A stretch of DNA of 64,000 nt from Variovorax sp. Root473 (GCF_001426505.1 NZ_LMEV01000015.1:218336-282335); one strand, 5' to 3'. Counted from the stretch's first letter, positions 6,979 to 15,521 are shown. Numbers and translations: made by a program. Notes: generated from the sequence alone by a model not told the origin.

Positions 6979-8970
6979 GTGCAAACCACCGCCCCCACCT
7001 TCCCCCGTCTGCTGCTCGCGCATGCCGAGGCCCGTCCCGAGGCCCCCGCCGTGCGCGAAAAAGACCTTGGCATCTGGCAAACCTGGACCTGGAACGCCGT
7101 GGCGCAGGAAGTGCGCGAGATGGCCTGCGGTCTGGCGAGCCTTGGCTTCAAGGCCTTCGACAACCTTGCGATCGTCGGTGCCAACCGGCCGCACCTGTAC
7201 ATGGCGGTGCTCGCCGCGCAAAGCCTGCGCGGCGTGCCCGTGCCGCTTTACCAGGACGCGGTGGCCAGCGAGATGGTCTTCATGCTGAACGATGCGGGCA
7301 TCGAGTTCGTGATCGTCGAAGACCAGGAGCAGGTCGACAAGCTGCTCGAGTGCCGCGAACTCCAGCAGGCACAGGAAGGCCGGGAAGGCCAGTCGTCGGG
7401 CATCCGCCACATCATCTACGACGACCCCAAGGGCCTGCGCCACTACGACCAGCCGGGGCTCATGAGCTACGAGCAGCTGCGCGAGCTGGGCCGCGCCTTC
7501 GACAAGGTCAACGCCGGCTACTACGACCGCGCCGTGGCCAGCGGCGAAGCCACCGACGTCGGCGTGATCCTCTACACCTCGGGCACCACCGGCCGCCCCA
7601 AGGGCGTGTGCCAGACGCACGCCAGCTTCATCGCGGCGGGCCGTGGCGGCGTCGAGACCGACAAGCTCGGCCCCGGCGACAACATCATGAGCTACCTGCC
7701 GATGGCGTGGGTGGGCGACCACCTGTTCTCGGTGGCGCAGTGGCTGGTGGGCGGCTTCACGCTCAACTGCCCCGAGTCGGCCGAGACGGTGATGAACGAC
7801 ATGCGCGAGATCGGCCCGAGCTACTACTTCGGCCCGCCGCGCACCTTCGAAGGCCTGCTGACGGCCGTGTCGATCCGCATGGAAGACGCGGCCGCACCCA
7901 AGCGCTGGCTGTACGCGAAGTTCATGGCGCTGGCACAGCGCGTGGGCGCCGACATCCTCAACGGTGCGCCGGTGAGCACGGGCGACCGGGTCATGTACAG
8001 CCTGGGCAACCTGCTGATCTACGGCCCGCTGCGCAACGTGCTGGGCATGAGCCGCATCCGCGTGGCCTACACGGCCGGCGCGGCCATCGGGCCCGACCTG
8101 TTCCGCTTCTACCGCTCGATCGGCGTGAACCTCAAGCAGTTCTACGGCCAGACCGAGACCTGCGCCTACGTGTGCCTGCAGCAGGACGGCAAGGTCAAGC
8201 TGCAGACCGTGGGCACGGCGGCGCCCGGCATCGAGCTCAAGATCGCCGACGACGGCGAGGTGCTGGTGCGCGGCGTGTCGGTGCTCAAGGAGTACTACAA
8301 GCGCCCCGACGCCACCGCCGAAGTGCTCGATGCCAACGGCTACTTCCACACCGGCGACGCCGGCGTGCTCGACAGCGAAGGTCACCTGCGCATCATCGAC
8401 CGCGCAAAAGACGTGGGCAAGCTCAACGGTCCGGCCGGCACCTGCATGGGCGCCATCTTTGCGCCCAACTACATCGAGAACAAGCTCAAGTTCTTCCCGC
8501 AGATCAAGGAAGCCGTGTGCTTCGGCAACGGCCGCGACGAGGTCTGCGCCTTCATCAACATCGACTTCGAGGCCGTGGGCAACTGGGCCGAACGCCGCGG
8601 CCTGGCCTACGGCGGCTATGTCGACCTGGCCGGCAAGCCCGAGGTGCTGACGCTGGTGGCCGAGTGCATCGCCAAGGTCAACGCCGACCTCGCCGCCGAA
8701 GACGGCATGGGCGAGACGCAGATCGCGCGCTTCCTCGTGCTGCACAAGGAACTCGACCCCGACGACGACGAGCTGACCCGCACGCGCAAGGTGCGCCGCG
8801 GCTTCATCGCCGAGAAATACGCGGTGCTGGTCGATGCGCTCTACGGCGGCAAGACCGAGCAGTACATCGAGACCCAGGTCAAGTTCGAGGACGGACGCAC
8901 GGGCGCCGTCAGCGCCACGCTGAAGATCAACGACGCCAGGACCTTCCCCATCGTGAAGGCCGCAGCATGA
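6979..8970 (+). CDS. Long-chain-type acyl-CoA ligase (AMP-forming)
   Basis: A 663-residue ANL-superfamily adenylate-forming enzyme. The nucleotide loop YTSGTTGRPKG lies at about residues 199-209, YGQTE follows in the A5 position, and HTGDAG is the A7 aspartate motif. Size and motifs fit the FadD/long-chain subfamily that often sits with Liv-type importers. It would convert an imported carboxylate plus CoA and ATP to the acyl-CoA. I use the GTG at 6979 because the protein's conserved part begins right after it; there is no Shine-Dalgarno sequence, consistent with leaderless translation. First gene of the seven-gene operon; the frame is open further upstream but covers the operator. Confidence 0.85.
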   Translation: MQTTAPTFPRLLLAHAEARPEAPAVREKDLGIWQTWTWNAVAQEVREMACGLASLGFKAFDNLAIVGANRPHLYMAVLAAQSLRGVPVPLYQDAVASEMVFMLNDAGIEFVIVEDQEQVDKLLECRELQQAQEGREGQSSGIRHIIYDDPKGLRHYDQPGLMSYEQLRELGRAFDKVNAGYYDRAVASGEATDVGVILYTSGTTGRPKGVCQTHASFIAAGRGGVETDKLGPGDNIMSYLPMAWVGDHLFSVAQWLVGGFTLNCPESAETVMNDMREIGPSYYFGPPRTFEGLLTAVSIRMEDAAAPKRWLYAKFMALAQRVGADILNGAPVSTGDRVMYSLGNLLIYGPLRNVLGMSRIRVAYTAGAAIGPDLFRFYRSIGVNLKQFYGQTETCAYVCLQQDGKVKLQTVGTAAPGIELKIADDGEVLVRGVSVLKEYYKRPDATAEVLDANGYFHTGDAGVLDSEGHLRIIDRAKDVGKLNGPAGTCMGAIFAPNYIENKLKFFPQIKEAVCFGNGRDEVCAFINIDFEAVGNWAERRGLAYGGYVDLAGKPEVLTLVAECIAKVNADLAAEDGMGETQIARFLVLHKELDPDDDELTRTRKVRRGFIAEKYAVLVDALYGGKTEQYIETQVKFEDGRTGAVSATLKINDARTFPIVKAAA

Positions 8971-9025
8971 GCCGCCGGGCCGTCCCCAAGGCGAATACCG
9001 CAGCGCGTAGCGCGAAGGTCATCGA

Positions 9026-9811
9026 ATGAGCAATCGGAAAATCGGCGACGTCATCCTCGACGTCCAGAACATCAGCCTGAGCTTCGGCGGCGTGAAAGCG
9101 CTGACCGACATCAGCTTCAACGTGCGCGAGCACGAGGTGCGGGCCATCATCGGGCCCAACGGCGCGGGCAAGAGCTCGATGCTGAACTGCATCAACGGCG
9201 TGTACTGGCCGCAGCAGGGCTCCATCACTTTCCGCGGCCAGACCTTCAAGCACATGAACTCGCGCCAGGTGGCGGAGATGGGCGTGGCGCGAACCTTCCA
9301 GAACCTGGCGCTGTTCAAGGGCATGAGCGTGCTCGACAACATCATGACGGGCCGCAACCTCAAGATGAAGAGCGGCCTGCTTGCGCAGGCGCTGCGCTGG
9401 GGCCCGGCCGAACGCGAGGAGCTGCAGCACCGCGAGTTCGTCGAACACATCATCGACTTCCTGGAAATCCAGGCACACCGCAAGACGCCGGTGGGCCGCC
9501 TGCCCTACGGTCTGCAAAAGCGCGTCGACCTGGGCCGCGCGCTCGCGATGGAACCGCAGGTGCTGCTGCTGGACGAACCCATGGCGGGCATGAACGTCGA
9601 AGAGAAGCAGGACATGAGCCGCTTCATCCTCGATGTGAACGACGAATTCGGCGCAACCATCGTCTTGATCGAGCACGACATGGGCGTGGTGATGGACATC
9701 TCCGACCGCGTGGTGGTGCTGGACTACGGCAAGAAGATCGGCGACGGCACGCCGGATGAAGTTCGGAACAACGAAGACGTGATCCGGGCGTACCTCGGCG
9801 TGGAGCATTGA
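9026..9811 (+). CDS. livG: Branched-chain amino acid-type ABC transporter ATP-binding protein (LivG-like)
   Basis: A 261-residue ABC ATPase. Walker A GPNGAGKSS is at residues 43-51, Walker B VLLLDEP near 179-185, and the H-loop histidine is in VLIEHDMG. The signature is LPYGLQKR instead of LSGGQQQ, a common variant in this subfamily. It energises import together with the LivF-like ATPase at 13313. It lies 55 bases after the ligase, joined by a 20-codon linking frame, and its stop is followed two bases later by the permease start. Substrate is likely the acid activated by the flanking ligases rather than an amino acid; that is inference. Confidence 0.93.
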   Translation: MSNRKIGDVILDVQNISLSFGGVKALTDISFNVREHEVRAIIGPNGAGKSSMLNCINGVYWPQQGSITFRGQTFKHMNSRQVAEMGVARTFQNLALFKGMSVLDNIMTGRNLKMKSGLLAQALRWGPAEREELQHREFVEHIIDFLEIQAHRKTPVGRLPYGLQKRVDLGRALAMEPQVLLLDEPMAGMNVEEKQDMSRFILDVNDEFGATIVLIEHDMGVVMDISDRVVVLDYGKKIGDGTPDEVRNNEDVIRAYLGVEH

Positions 9812-9813
9812 CC

Positions 9814-10743
9814 ATGGGATTTTTCCTCGAAACCCTTTTCGGCGGCCTCATGGTCGGCATGCTGTATTCGCTGATCGCGATCGGCTTCGTGCTGATCTAC
9901 AAGGCCTCGGGCGTCTTCAACTTCGCGCAGGGCGCGATGGTGCTGTTTGCCGCGCTGGCCATGGCACGCTTTGCCGAATGGTTCCCGCAGTGGTTCGGTT
10001 TCGAGAGCCTGCTGCTCGCGAACATCCTGGCCTTCATCGCGGCCATGGCGGTGATGATCGTCGTGGCCTGGCTCATCGAGCGGCTCGCGCTGAGCAAGCT
10101 GGTGAACCAGGAAGGCATCACGCTGCTGATGGCCACGCTGGGCATCGCCTACTTTCTCGACGGCGTGGGCCAGACGATCTTCGGCAACGACATCTACAAG
10201 ATCGACGTCGGCATGCCCAAGGAACCGCTGATGGTGCTGCAAGGCACCTTCGAAGGCGGCCTGCTGCTGAGCCAGGAAGACCTGGTGGCGGCGGCGGTGT
10301 CGGCTGCGCTGGTGGTGGTGCTGGCCATCTTCTTCCAGAAGACCGCCACGGGCCGGGCGCTGCGTGCGGTGGCCGACGACCACCAGGCCGCGCAGTCGAT
10401 CGGCATTCCGCTGTCGCGCATCTGGGTGATCGTGTGGTCGGTGGCCGGCTTCTCGGCGCTGGTGGCCGGGATCATCTGGGGTTCCAAGCTCGGCGTGCAG
10501 TTCTCGCTCTCGCTGGTGGCGCTGAAGGCGCTGCCGGTGGTGATCCTCGGCGGGCTGACCTCGATTCCCGGCGCCATCATCGGCGGCCTGCTGATCGGCG
10601 TCGGCGAGAAGCTGTCTGAAATCTATCTCGGCCCCATGCTTGGTGGCGGCATCGAGATCTGGTTTGCCTATGTTCTTGCACTGGTCTTCCTGCTCGTGCG
10701 GCCCCAAGGGCTGTTCGGCGAAAAGATCATCGATCGGGTCTGA
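9814..10743 (+). CDS. livH: Branched-chain amino acid-type ABC transporter permease (LivH-like)
   Basis: A 309-residue inner membrane permease with about eight hydrophobic segments. Family marks are GLMVGMLYSLIAIGFVLIYK at the N-terminus, the cytoplasmic loop TATGRALRAVADD that contacts the ATPase, and VVILGGLTSIPGAIIGGLL near the C-terminus. It begins at the ATG at 9814, two bases after the LivG stop; a TTG two codons earlier is less likely. One base separates its stop from the next permease start, so the genes are translationally coupled. Confidence 0.93.
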   Translation: MGFFLETLFGGLMVGMLYSLIAIGFVLIYKASGVFNFAQGAMVLFAALAMARFAEWFPQWFGFESLLLANILAFIAAMAVMIVVAWLIERLALSKLVNQEGITLLMATLGIAYFLDGVGQTIFGNDIYKIDVGMPKEPLMVLQGTFEGGLLLSQEDLVAAAVSAALVVVLAIFFQKTATGRALRAVADDHQAAQSIGIPLSRIWVIVWSVAGFSALVAGIIWGSKLGVQFSLSLVALKALPVVILGGLTSIPGAIIGGLLIGVGEKLSEIYLGPMLGGGIEIWFAYVLALVFLLVRPQGLFGEKIIDRV

Positions 10744-10744
10744 C

Positions 10745-11809
10745 ATGTTCTACAGAGAAAACGGCCAGTTCAAGTCGAGCTACCGCGCCGACCAACAGAT
10801 CTTCCCGATCGCGCAGGACCGCCTGGCGATCCTGGTGCTGCTGCTCGTGGCGTTCGTCGTGGTGCCGATGGGCGTGTCCGACTACTGGATGCGCGCCATC
10901 CTCACGCCCTTTTTGATCCTGTCGCTGGCGGCGCTGGGCCTGAACATCCTGGTCGGCTACTGCGGCCAGATCTCGCTGGGCACGGGCGCCTTCATGGCGG
11001 TGGGCGCGTATGCGGCCTACAACTTCCAGGTGCGCATCGAAGGCATGCCGCTCATCGCCTCGCTGCTGCTGGGCGGGCTCTGTGCGACGGTGATCGGCGT
11101 GCTCTTCGGCATTCCGAGCCTGCGCATCAAGGGCCTGTACCTGGCCGTTGCAACGCTGGCCGCGCAATTCTTCACCGACTGGGCGTTCCTGCGCATCACC
11201 TGGTTCACCAACAACTCGTCCTCGGGCTCGGTGAGCGTGGCGGGACTGAACGTGTTCGGCGTGCCGATCGAATCGCCGGTGCAGAAGTACCTGTTCTGCC
11301 TGTTCTTCGTGGTGGTGTTCGCGCTGCTCGCAAAGAACCTGGTGCGCAGCGCCATCGGCCGCGAGTGGATGGCGATGCGCGACATGGACGTGGCGGCCGC
11401 GGTGATCGGCATCCGCCCGGTGTACGCCAAGCTCACGGCCTTCGCGGTGAGCAGCTTCATCGTCGGCGTGGCCGGCGCGCTGTGGGGCTTCATTCACCTG
11501 GGGGCATGGGAGCCGGCGGCGTTCAGCATCGATCGCTCGTTCCAGCTGCTGTTCATGGTGATCATCGGCGGGCTCGGCTCGATCATGGGCAGCTTCTTCG
11601 GCGCCGCGTTCATCGTGCTCTTGCCGCTCTTCCTGAACCAGCTGCCCGCGTGGCTGGGCTTCTCGATTTCCACCGCGCTGGCCTCGCACCTGGAGACCAT
11701 GATCTTCGGCGCGCTGATCGTGTTCTTCCTGATCGTGGAGCCGCACGGCCTGGCACGGCTGTGGTCCACGGCCAAGGAAAAGCTGCGGCTGTGGCCCTTC
11801 CCGCACTGA
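10745..11809 (+). CDS. livM: Branched-chain amino acid-type ABC transporter permease (LivM-like)
   Basis: A 354-residue inner membrane permease, partner of the LivH-like subunit. After a polar N-terminus it has about nine hydrophobic segments, including LGLNILVGYCGQISLGTGAF and LRIKGLYLAVATLAAQFF, both typical of LivM. The ATPase-docking loop is IGREWMAMRDMDVAAAVIGI. The ATG at 10745 follows the previous stop by one base. 74 bases separate it from the binding-protein gene, which has its own strong ribosome binding site. Confidence 0.93.
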   Translation: MFYRENGQFKSSYRADQQIFPIAQDRLAILVLLLVAFVVVPMGVSDYWMRAILTPFLILSLAALGLNILVGYCGQISLGTGAFMAVGAYAAYNFQVRIEGMPLIASLLLGGLCATVIGVLFGIPSLRIKGLYLAVATLAAQFFTDWAFLRITWFTNNSSSGSVSVAGLNVFGVPIESPVQKYLFCLFFVVVFALLAKNLVRSAIGREWMAMRDMDVAAAVIGIRPVYAKLTAFAVSSFIVGVAGALWGFIHLGAWEPAAFSIDRSFQLLFMVIIGGLGSIMGSFFGAAFIVLLPLFLNQLPAWLGFSISTALASHLETMIFGALIVFFLIVEPHGLARLWSTAKEKLRLWPFPH

Positions 11810-11883
11810 CAACGCATTTCAAGAGTTCCCGTTCGTTCGCACGTAAAAACCCGGCACCGAGGTGCCCACAAAAGGAGACAGGC

Positions 11884-13215
11884 ATGACATTGAAATCGCT
11901 CGCTCTGACCGCCGCCCTGGTGGCCACCACCCTGGGCACGGCGCTGGCACCTTCGCTCGCGCAAGCCCAGGCCAAGGAACAGTTCTTCCCGCTGCTGGTG
12001 TACCGCACCGGCCCCTACGCGCCCAACGGCACGCCCTGGGCCAACGGCAAGCAGGACTACATCAAGCTGGTCAACGCGACCGGCGGCATCAACGGCGTGA
12101 AGATCGCCTATGAAGAGTGCGAGACCGGCTACGCCACCGACAAAGGCGTGGAGTGCTACGAACGCCTGAAGGGCCGTCCGGGCGTGGCCCTGTTCGATCC
12201 GCAGGCCACCGGCATCACCTTCGCGCTGACCGACAAGGTGCCCACCGACAAGATCCCGCTCATCACGCTGGGCTACGGCCTCTCGGCCTCGCAGGACGGC
12301 GGCGTGTTCAAGTGGAACTTCCCGCTCATGGGCTCCTACTGGACCGCGGCCGACATCCTGATCCAGCACATCGGCAAAAAAGAAGGCGGCATGGACAAGC
12401 TCAAGGGCAAGAAGATCGCCCTCGTGTACCACGACTCGCCGTTCGGCAAGGAACCGATCCCGCTGCTGCAGGAGCGCGCCAAGCAGAACGGTTTCGAACT
12501 CTCGCTGATCCCGGTGACCGCGCCCGGCGTGGAACAGAAGTCGGCCTGGCTGCAGGTGCGCCAGTCGCGTCCCGACTTCGTGCTGCTGTGGGGCTGGGGC
12601 GTGATGAACTCCACCGCCCTGAAGGAAGCCGTGGCCACGGGCTACCCGCGCGAGAAGATGTACGGCGTGTGGTGGGCCGGCGCCGAACCCGACGTGAAGG
12701 ACGTCGGCGCCAACGCCAAGGGCTACAACGCGCTCGCGCTGAACACCTCGGGCACGCAGCCCAAGGTGATCCAGGACATCCTCAAGCAGGTGCACGACAA
12801 GGGCCAGGGCACGGGCCCGAAGGACGAAGTGGGCTCGGTGCTCTACACGCGCGGCGTGATCATCCAGATGCTGACCATCGAGGCCGTCAAGCGTGCGCAA
12901 GAGCGCTTCGGCAAGGGCAAGGTCATGACCGGCGAGCAGGTGCGCTGGGGCATGGAGAACCTCGCGCTCGACCAGAAGAAGCTCGACGCACTGGGCTTCT
13001 CGGGCGTGATGCGTCCGGTGAGCACCTCGTGCCAGGACCACATGGGCTCCAGCTGGGCCCGCGTGCACACGTGGGACGGCGCGAAGTGGGGCGGCATGTC
13101 CGACTGGTACGAGGCCGACAGCCAGATCATCAAGCCGATGGTGAAGGCTGCTGCCGACAAGTACGCCGGCGAAAAGAAGATCACCCGCCGCGAAGCCGCG
13201 GATTGCCAGTCCTGA
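11884..13215 (+). CDS. ABC transporter substrate-binding protein (Liv-type periplasmic receptor)
   Basis: A 443-residue receptor with a signal peptide cleaved near AQAQA (about residue 30). The mature part has the type I periplasmic-binding fold of the LivJ/LivK and amide-binding group (VNATGGINGVKIAYEECETG, then ITLGYGLSASQDG). At over 410 mature residues it is longer than amino acid receptors and closer to the aromatic/urea/amide receptors of Liv-type systems, which suits a system flanked by two CoA ligases. AAAGGAGA sits a few bases before the ATG, implying high expression. It is followed by two stem-loops before the next gene. Confidence 0.9.
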   Translation: MTLKSLALTAALVATTLGTALAPSLAQAQAKEQFFPLLVYRTGPYAPNGTPWANGKQDYIKLVNATGGINGVKIAYEECETGYATDKGVECYERLKGRPGVALFDPQATGITFALTDKVPTDKIPLITLGYGLSASQDGGVFKWNFPLMGSYWTAADILIQHIGKKEGGMDKLKGKKIALVYHDSPFGKEPIPLLQERAKQNGFELSLIPVTAPGVEQKSAWLQVRQSRPDFVLLWGWGVMNSTALKEAVATGYPREKMYGVWWAGAEPDVKDVGANAKGYNALALNTSGTQPKVIQDILKQVHDKGQGTGPKDEVGSVLYTRGVIIQMLTIEAVKRAQERFGKGKVMTGEQVRWGMENLALDQKKLDALGFSGVMRPVSTSCQDHMGSSWARVHTWDGAKWGGMSDWYEADSQIIKPMVKAAADKYAGEKKITRREAADCQS

Positions 13216-13242
13216 TGCACTGACCAGAAAAGGAAGTGCCGT

Positions 13243-13297
13243 GGCGGCTCGCGAGAGCCGCCATTCGCAAGGACGGCGATGTGCCGTTCTTGCGAAT
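13243..13297 (+). other. Two tandem stem-loops between the receptor and second ATPase genes
   Basis: First hairpin: GGCGGCTC (13243-13250), loop GCGA, GAGCCGCC (13255-13262). Second, immediately after: a 15-base arm at 13263-13277, loop GATGT, and its complement at 13283-13297 with a single G-T pair. There is no T-run, so these are unlikely to be terminators. Their position after the most abundant product suggests 3'-end stabilisation or processing of the receptor message. Confidence 0.7.
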
Positions 13298-13312
13298 GCT
13301 TCGGACCACACC

Positions 13313-14125
13313 ATGAGCGAACCCAAGATCCTTCTCAACGTCAACGGCATCGAGGTCATCTACAACCACGTGATCCTCGTGCTCAAGGGCGTGTCGCTGA
13401 CCGTGCCCGAAAGCGGCATCGTGGCGCTGCTCGGCGGCAACGGCGCCGGCAAGACGACCACGCTGCGCGCCGTGAGCAACCTGCTCGCGGGCGAACGCGG
13501 CGCCGTGACCAAGGGCACCATCGAGCTGCGTGGCGAGCGCATCGAGGCGCTGTCGCCGGCCGAGCTGGTCAAGCGCGGGCTGATCCAGGTGATGGAAGGC
13601 CGCCACTGCTTCGCCCACCTGACCATCGAAGAGAACCTGATGACCGGCGCCTACACGCGCACCGACGGCAAGCCCGCGGTGCAGGAGACGCTGGAGAAGG
13701 TCTACGCGTACTTCCCGCGCCTGAAGACACGCCGCACCTCGCAGGCGGCCTATACCTCGGGCGGCGAGCAGCAGATGTGCGCGATCGGCCGCGCGCTGAT
13801 GGCCAACCCGACGATGGTGCTGCTCGACGAGCCCTCGATGGGCCTGGCGCCGCAGATCGTGGAAGAGGTGTTCGAGATCGTGAAGGACCTGAACACCAAG
13901 GAAAAAGTGACCTTCCTCCTGGCCGAGCAGAACACCAACATGGCGCTGCGCTACGCCGACTACGGCTACATCCTGGAGAACGGCCGCATCGTGATGGACG
14001 GCGAGGCCCAGAGCCTGCGCGAGAACGAGGATGTGAAGGAGTTCTACCTCGGCGTGGGCGGCGCGGACCGCAAGAGCTTCCGTGATGTAAAGAGCTACAA
14101 GCGCCGCAAACGCTGGCTTGCTTGA
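13313..14125 (+). CDS. livF: Branched-chain amino acid-type ABC transporter ATP-binding protein (LivF-like)
   Basis: A 270-residue ABC ATPase, second nucleotide-binding subunit of the importer. Walker A GGNGAGKTT is at residues 41-49, the signature is YTSGGEQQM near 148, and Walker B is VLLDEPSMGLAP. The sequence RGLIQVMEGRHCFAHLTIEENL is typical of LivF. A basic tail (KSYKRRKRW) extends past the usual end by roughly 20 residues. The ATG at 13313 comes 15 bases after the double stem-loop. A dispersed repeat separates it from the last gene of the cluster. Confidence 0.93.
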   Translation: MSEPKILLNVNGIEVIYNHVILVLKGVSLTVPESGIVALLGGNGAGKTTTLRAVSNLLAGERGAVTKGTIELRGERIEALSPAELVKRGLIQVMEGRHCFAHLTIEENLMTGAYTRTDGKPAVQETLEKVYAYFPRLKTRRTSQAAYTSGGEQQMCAIGRALMANPTMVLLDEPSMGLAPQIVEEVFEIVKDLNTKEKVTFLLAEQNTNMALRYADYGYILENGRIVMDGEAQSLRENEDVKEFYLGVGGADRKSFRDVKSYKRRKRWLA

Positions 14126-14126
14126 C

Positions 14127-14220
14127 GCTCCCCCAGTCTTCGCGCACTGCGTGTCGCTTCGCCAACCCCCTCGCCGGGGGCAATACCAGCGGCCCGGCAA
14201 AGCCGGTTCCGCGGTATTCC
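14127..14220. repeat. Dispersed palindromic intergenic repeat, copy B
   Basis: About 94 bases directly after the LivF-like stop codon; its reverse complement matches the element at 4430-4519 nearly base for base. The palindromic part is around CCGGCAAAGCCGG. In this copy the element sits within an apparent operon, between co-oriented genes, so the operon's transcript should carry it. Confidence 0.8.
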
Positions 14221-14273
14221 CGAAAGAGTCAGTTGAGCGCCTTGAACAGAACAGAAAGATGAAGGGTACGGAC

Positions 14274-15521
14274 ATGACCGACCACTACGACAAGCTCGAG
14301 ATCCGCGACCCCGCCGAACGCGAACGTGACCTGCTGGCCGCGCTGCCCCGGCAGATCGCCCAGGCACAGACTGCAACGTCCGCCTTCACGAAGATCCTCG
14401 ACGGCGTGAAGCCCGGCGACGTCATTTCGCGCGAGGCACTCGCGAAGCTGCCCGTCACGCGCAAGTCGGAACTGCTCGAGCTGCAGAAGGCACGCCGCGC
14501 CGACGACCCCTTCGGCGGCTTTGCGTCGATCGTGCGCGGGCCGCGCATGCCGCGCATCTTCGCGAGCCCCGGCACCATCTACGAACCCGAGGGCGAGGCG
14601 CGCGACTACTGGCGCACCGCGCGGGCCCTGCATGCGGCGGGCTTTCGCAGCGGCGAGCTGATCCACAACAGCTTCAGCTATCACATGACGCCGGCCGGCT
14701 CCATCATGGAAAGCGGCGCGCACGCCCTGGGCTGCACCATCTTCGCGGGCGGCACGGGCCAGACCGAGCAGCAGCTCGAAGCCATCGTCGACCTCAAGCC
14801 CGACGGCTATGCGGGCACGCCGAGCTTCCTGAAGATCCTGCTGGAGAAGGCCGAAGAAAAGGGTCAGAAGCTGCCCTGGTTCACCAAGGCGCTCGTCTCT
14901 GGCGAGGCCTTTCCGCCCAGCTTGCACGACTGGATTGCCGCGCACGGTGTGCAGGGCATCCAGTGCTACGCCACCGCCGACCTGGGCCTCATCGCGTATG
15001 AAACCAGCGCACGCCAGGGCCTGGTGATCGACGAGGGCGTGCTGGTCGAGATCGTGCGCCCCGGCACCGGCGATCCGGTGCCCGACGGCGAGGTAGGCGA
15101 GATCGTCGTCACCACCTTCAACCCCGACTATCCGCTGGTGCGCTTCGGCACCGGCGACCTCTCGGCCGTGCTCGCGGGCACCTGCCCCACGGGCCGCACC
15201 AACCAGCGCATCAAGGGCTGGCTCGGCCGCGCCGACCAGACCACCAAGGTGCGCGGCATGTTCGTGCACCCGTCGCAGGTCGCCGAGGTCGTGCGGCGCT
15301 TTCCCGAGATCGTGCGTGCGCGGCTGGTGGTGTCGGGCGAGATGGGCGACGACCAGATGACCTTCAGGCTCGAATGCGCAGGTGCCCCGGCCGGGCTCGA
15401 CACGCGCATTGCCGACGCGGTGCGCGAAGTGACCAAGCTGCGCGGCACCATCGAGCTGGTGGCGCCGGGCACCCTGCCGAACGACGGCAAGGTGATCGAG
15501 GACGCGCGCAGCTACAAGTAG
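14274..15521 (+). CDS. PaaK-like phenylacetate-CoA ligase family protein
   Basis: A 415-residue adenylate-forming enzyme of the short PaaK type. The C-terminal half is well conserved (RFGTGDLS, then GWLGRADQTTKVRGMFVHP with the A8 arginine), and YATADLG replaces the YGxTE motif. The nucleotide loop, SSGTTGxPT in PaaK, reads FASPGTIYEPEG here, so catalysis as a ligase is uncertain. I chose the ATG at 14274 because GAAGGG lies seven bases upstream; another ATG five codons earlier is possible. It is the probable last gene of the ligase/ABC operon. Confidence 0.85.
   Translation: MTDHYDKLEIRDPAERERDLLAALPRQIAQAQTATSAFTKILDGVKPGDVISREALAKLPVTRKSELLELQKARRADDPFGGFASIVRGPRMPRIFASPGTIYEPEGEARDYWRTARALHAAGFRSGELIHNSFSYHMTPAGSIMESGAHALGCTIFAGGTGQTEQQLEAIVDLKPDGYAGTPSFLKILLEKAEEKGQKLPWFTKALVSGEAFPPSLHDWIAAHGVQGIQCYATADLGLIAYETSARQGLVIDEGVLVEIVRPGTGDPVPDGEVGEIVVTTFNPDYPLVRFGTGDLSAVLAGTCPTGRTNQRIKGWLGRADQTTKVRGMFVHPSQVAEVVRRFPEIVRARLVVSGEMGDDQMTFRLECAGAPAGLDTRIADAVREVTKLRGTIELVAPGTLPNDGKVIEDARSYK

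Noticed and set aside
12117..13223. A 368-codon plus-strand frame within the receptor gene
   Set aside because: It lies in the shifted frame of a complete binding-protein gene with signal peptide and ribosome binding site; the translation is Arg/Gly/His-rich.
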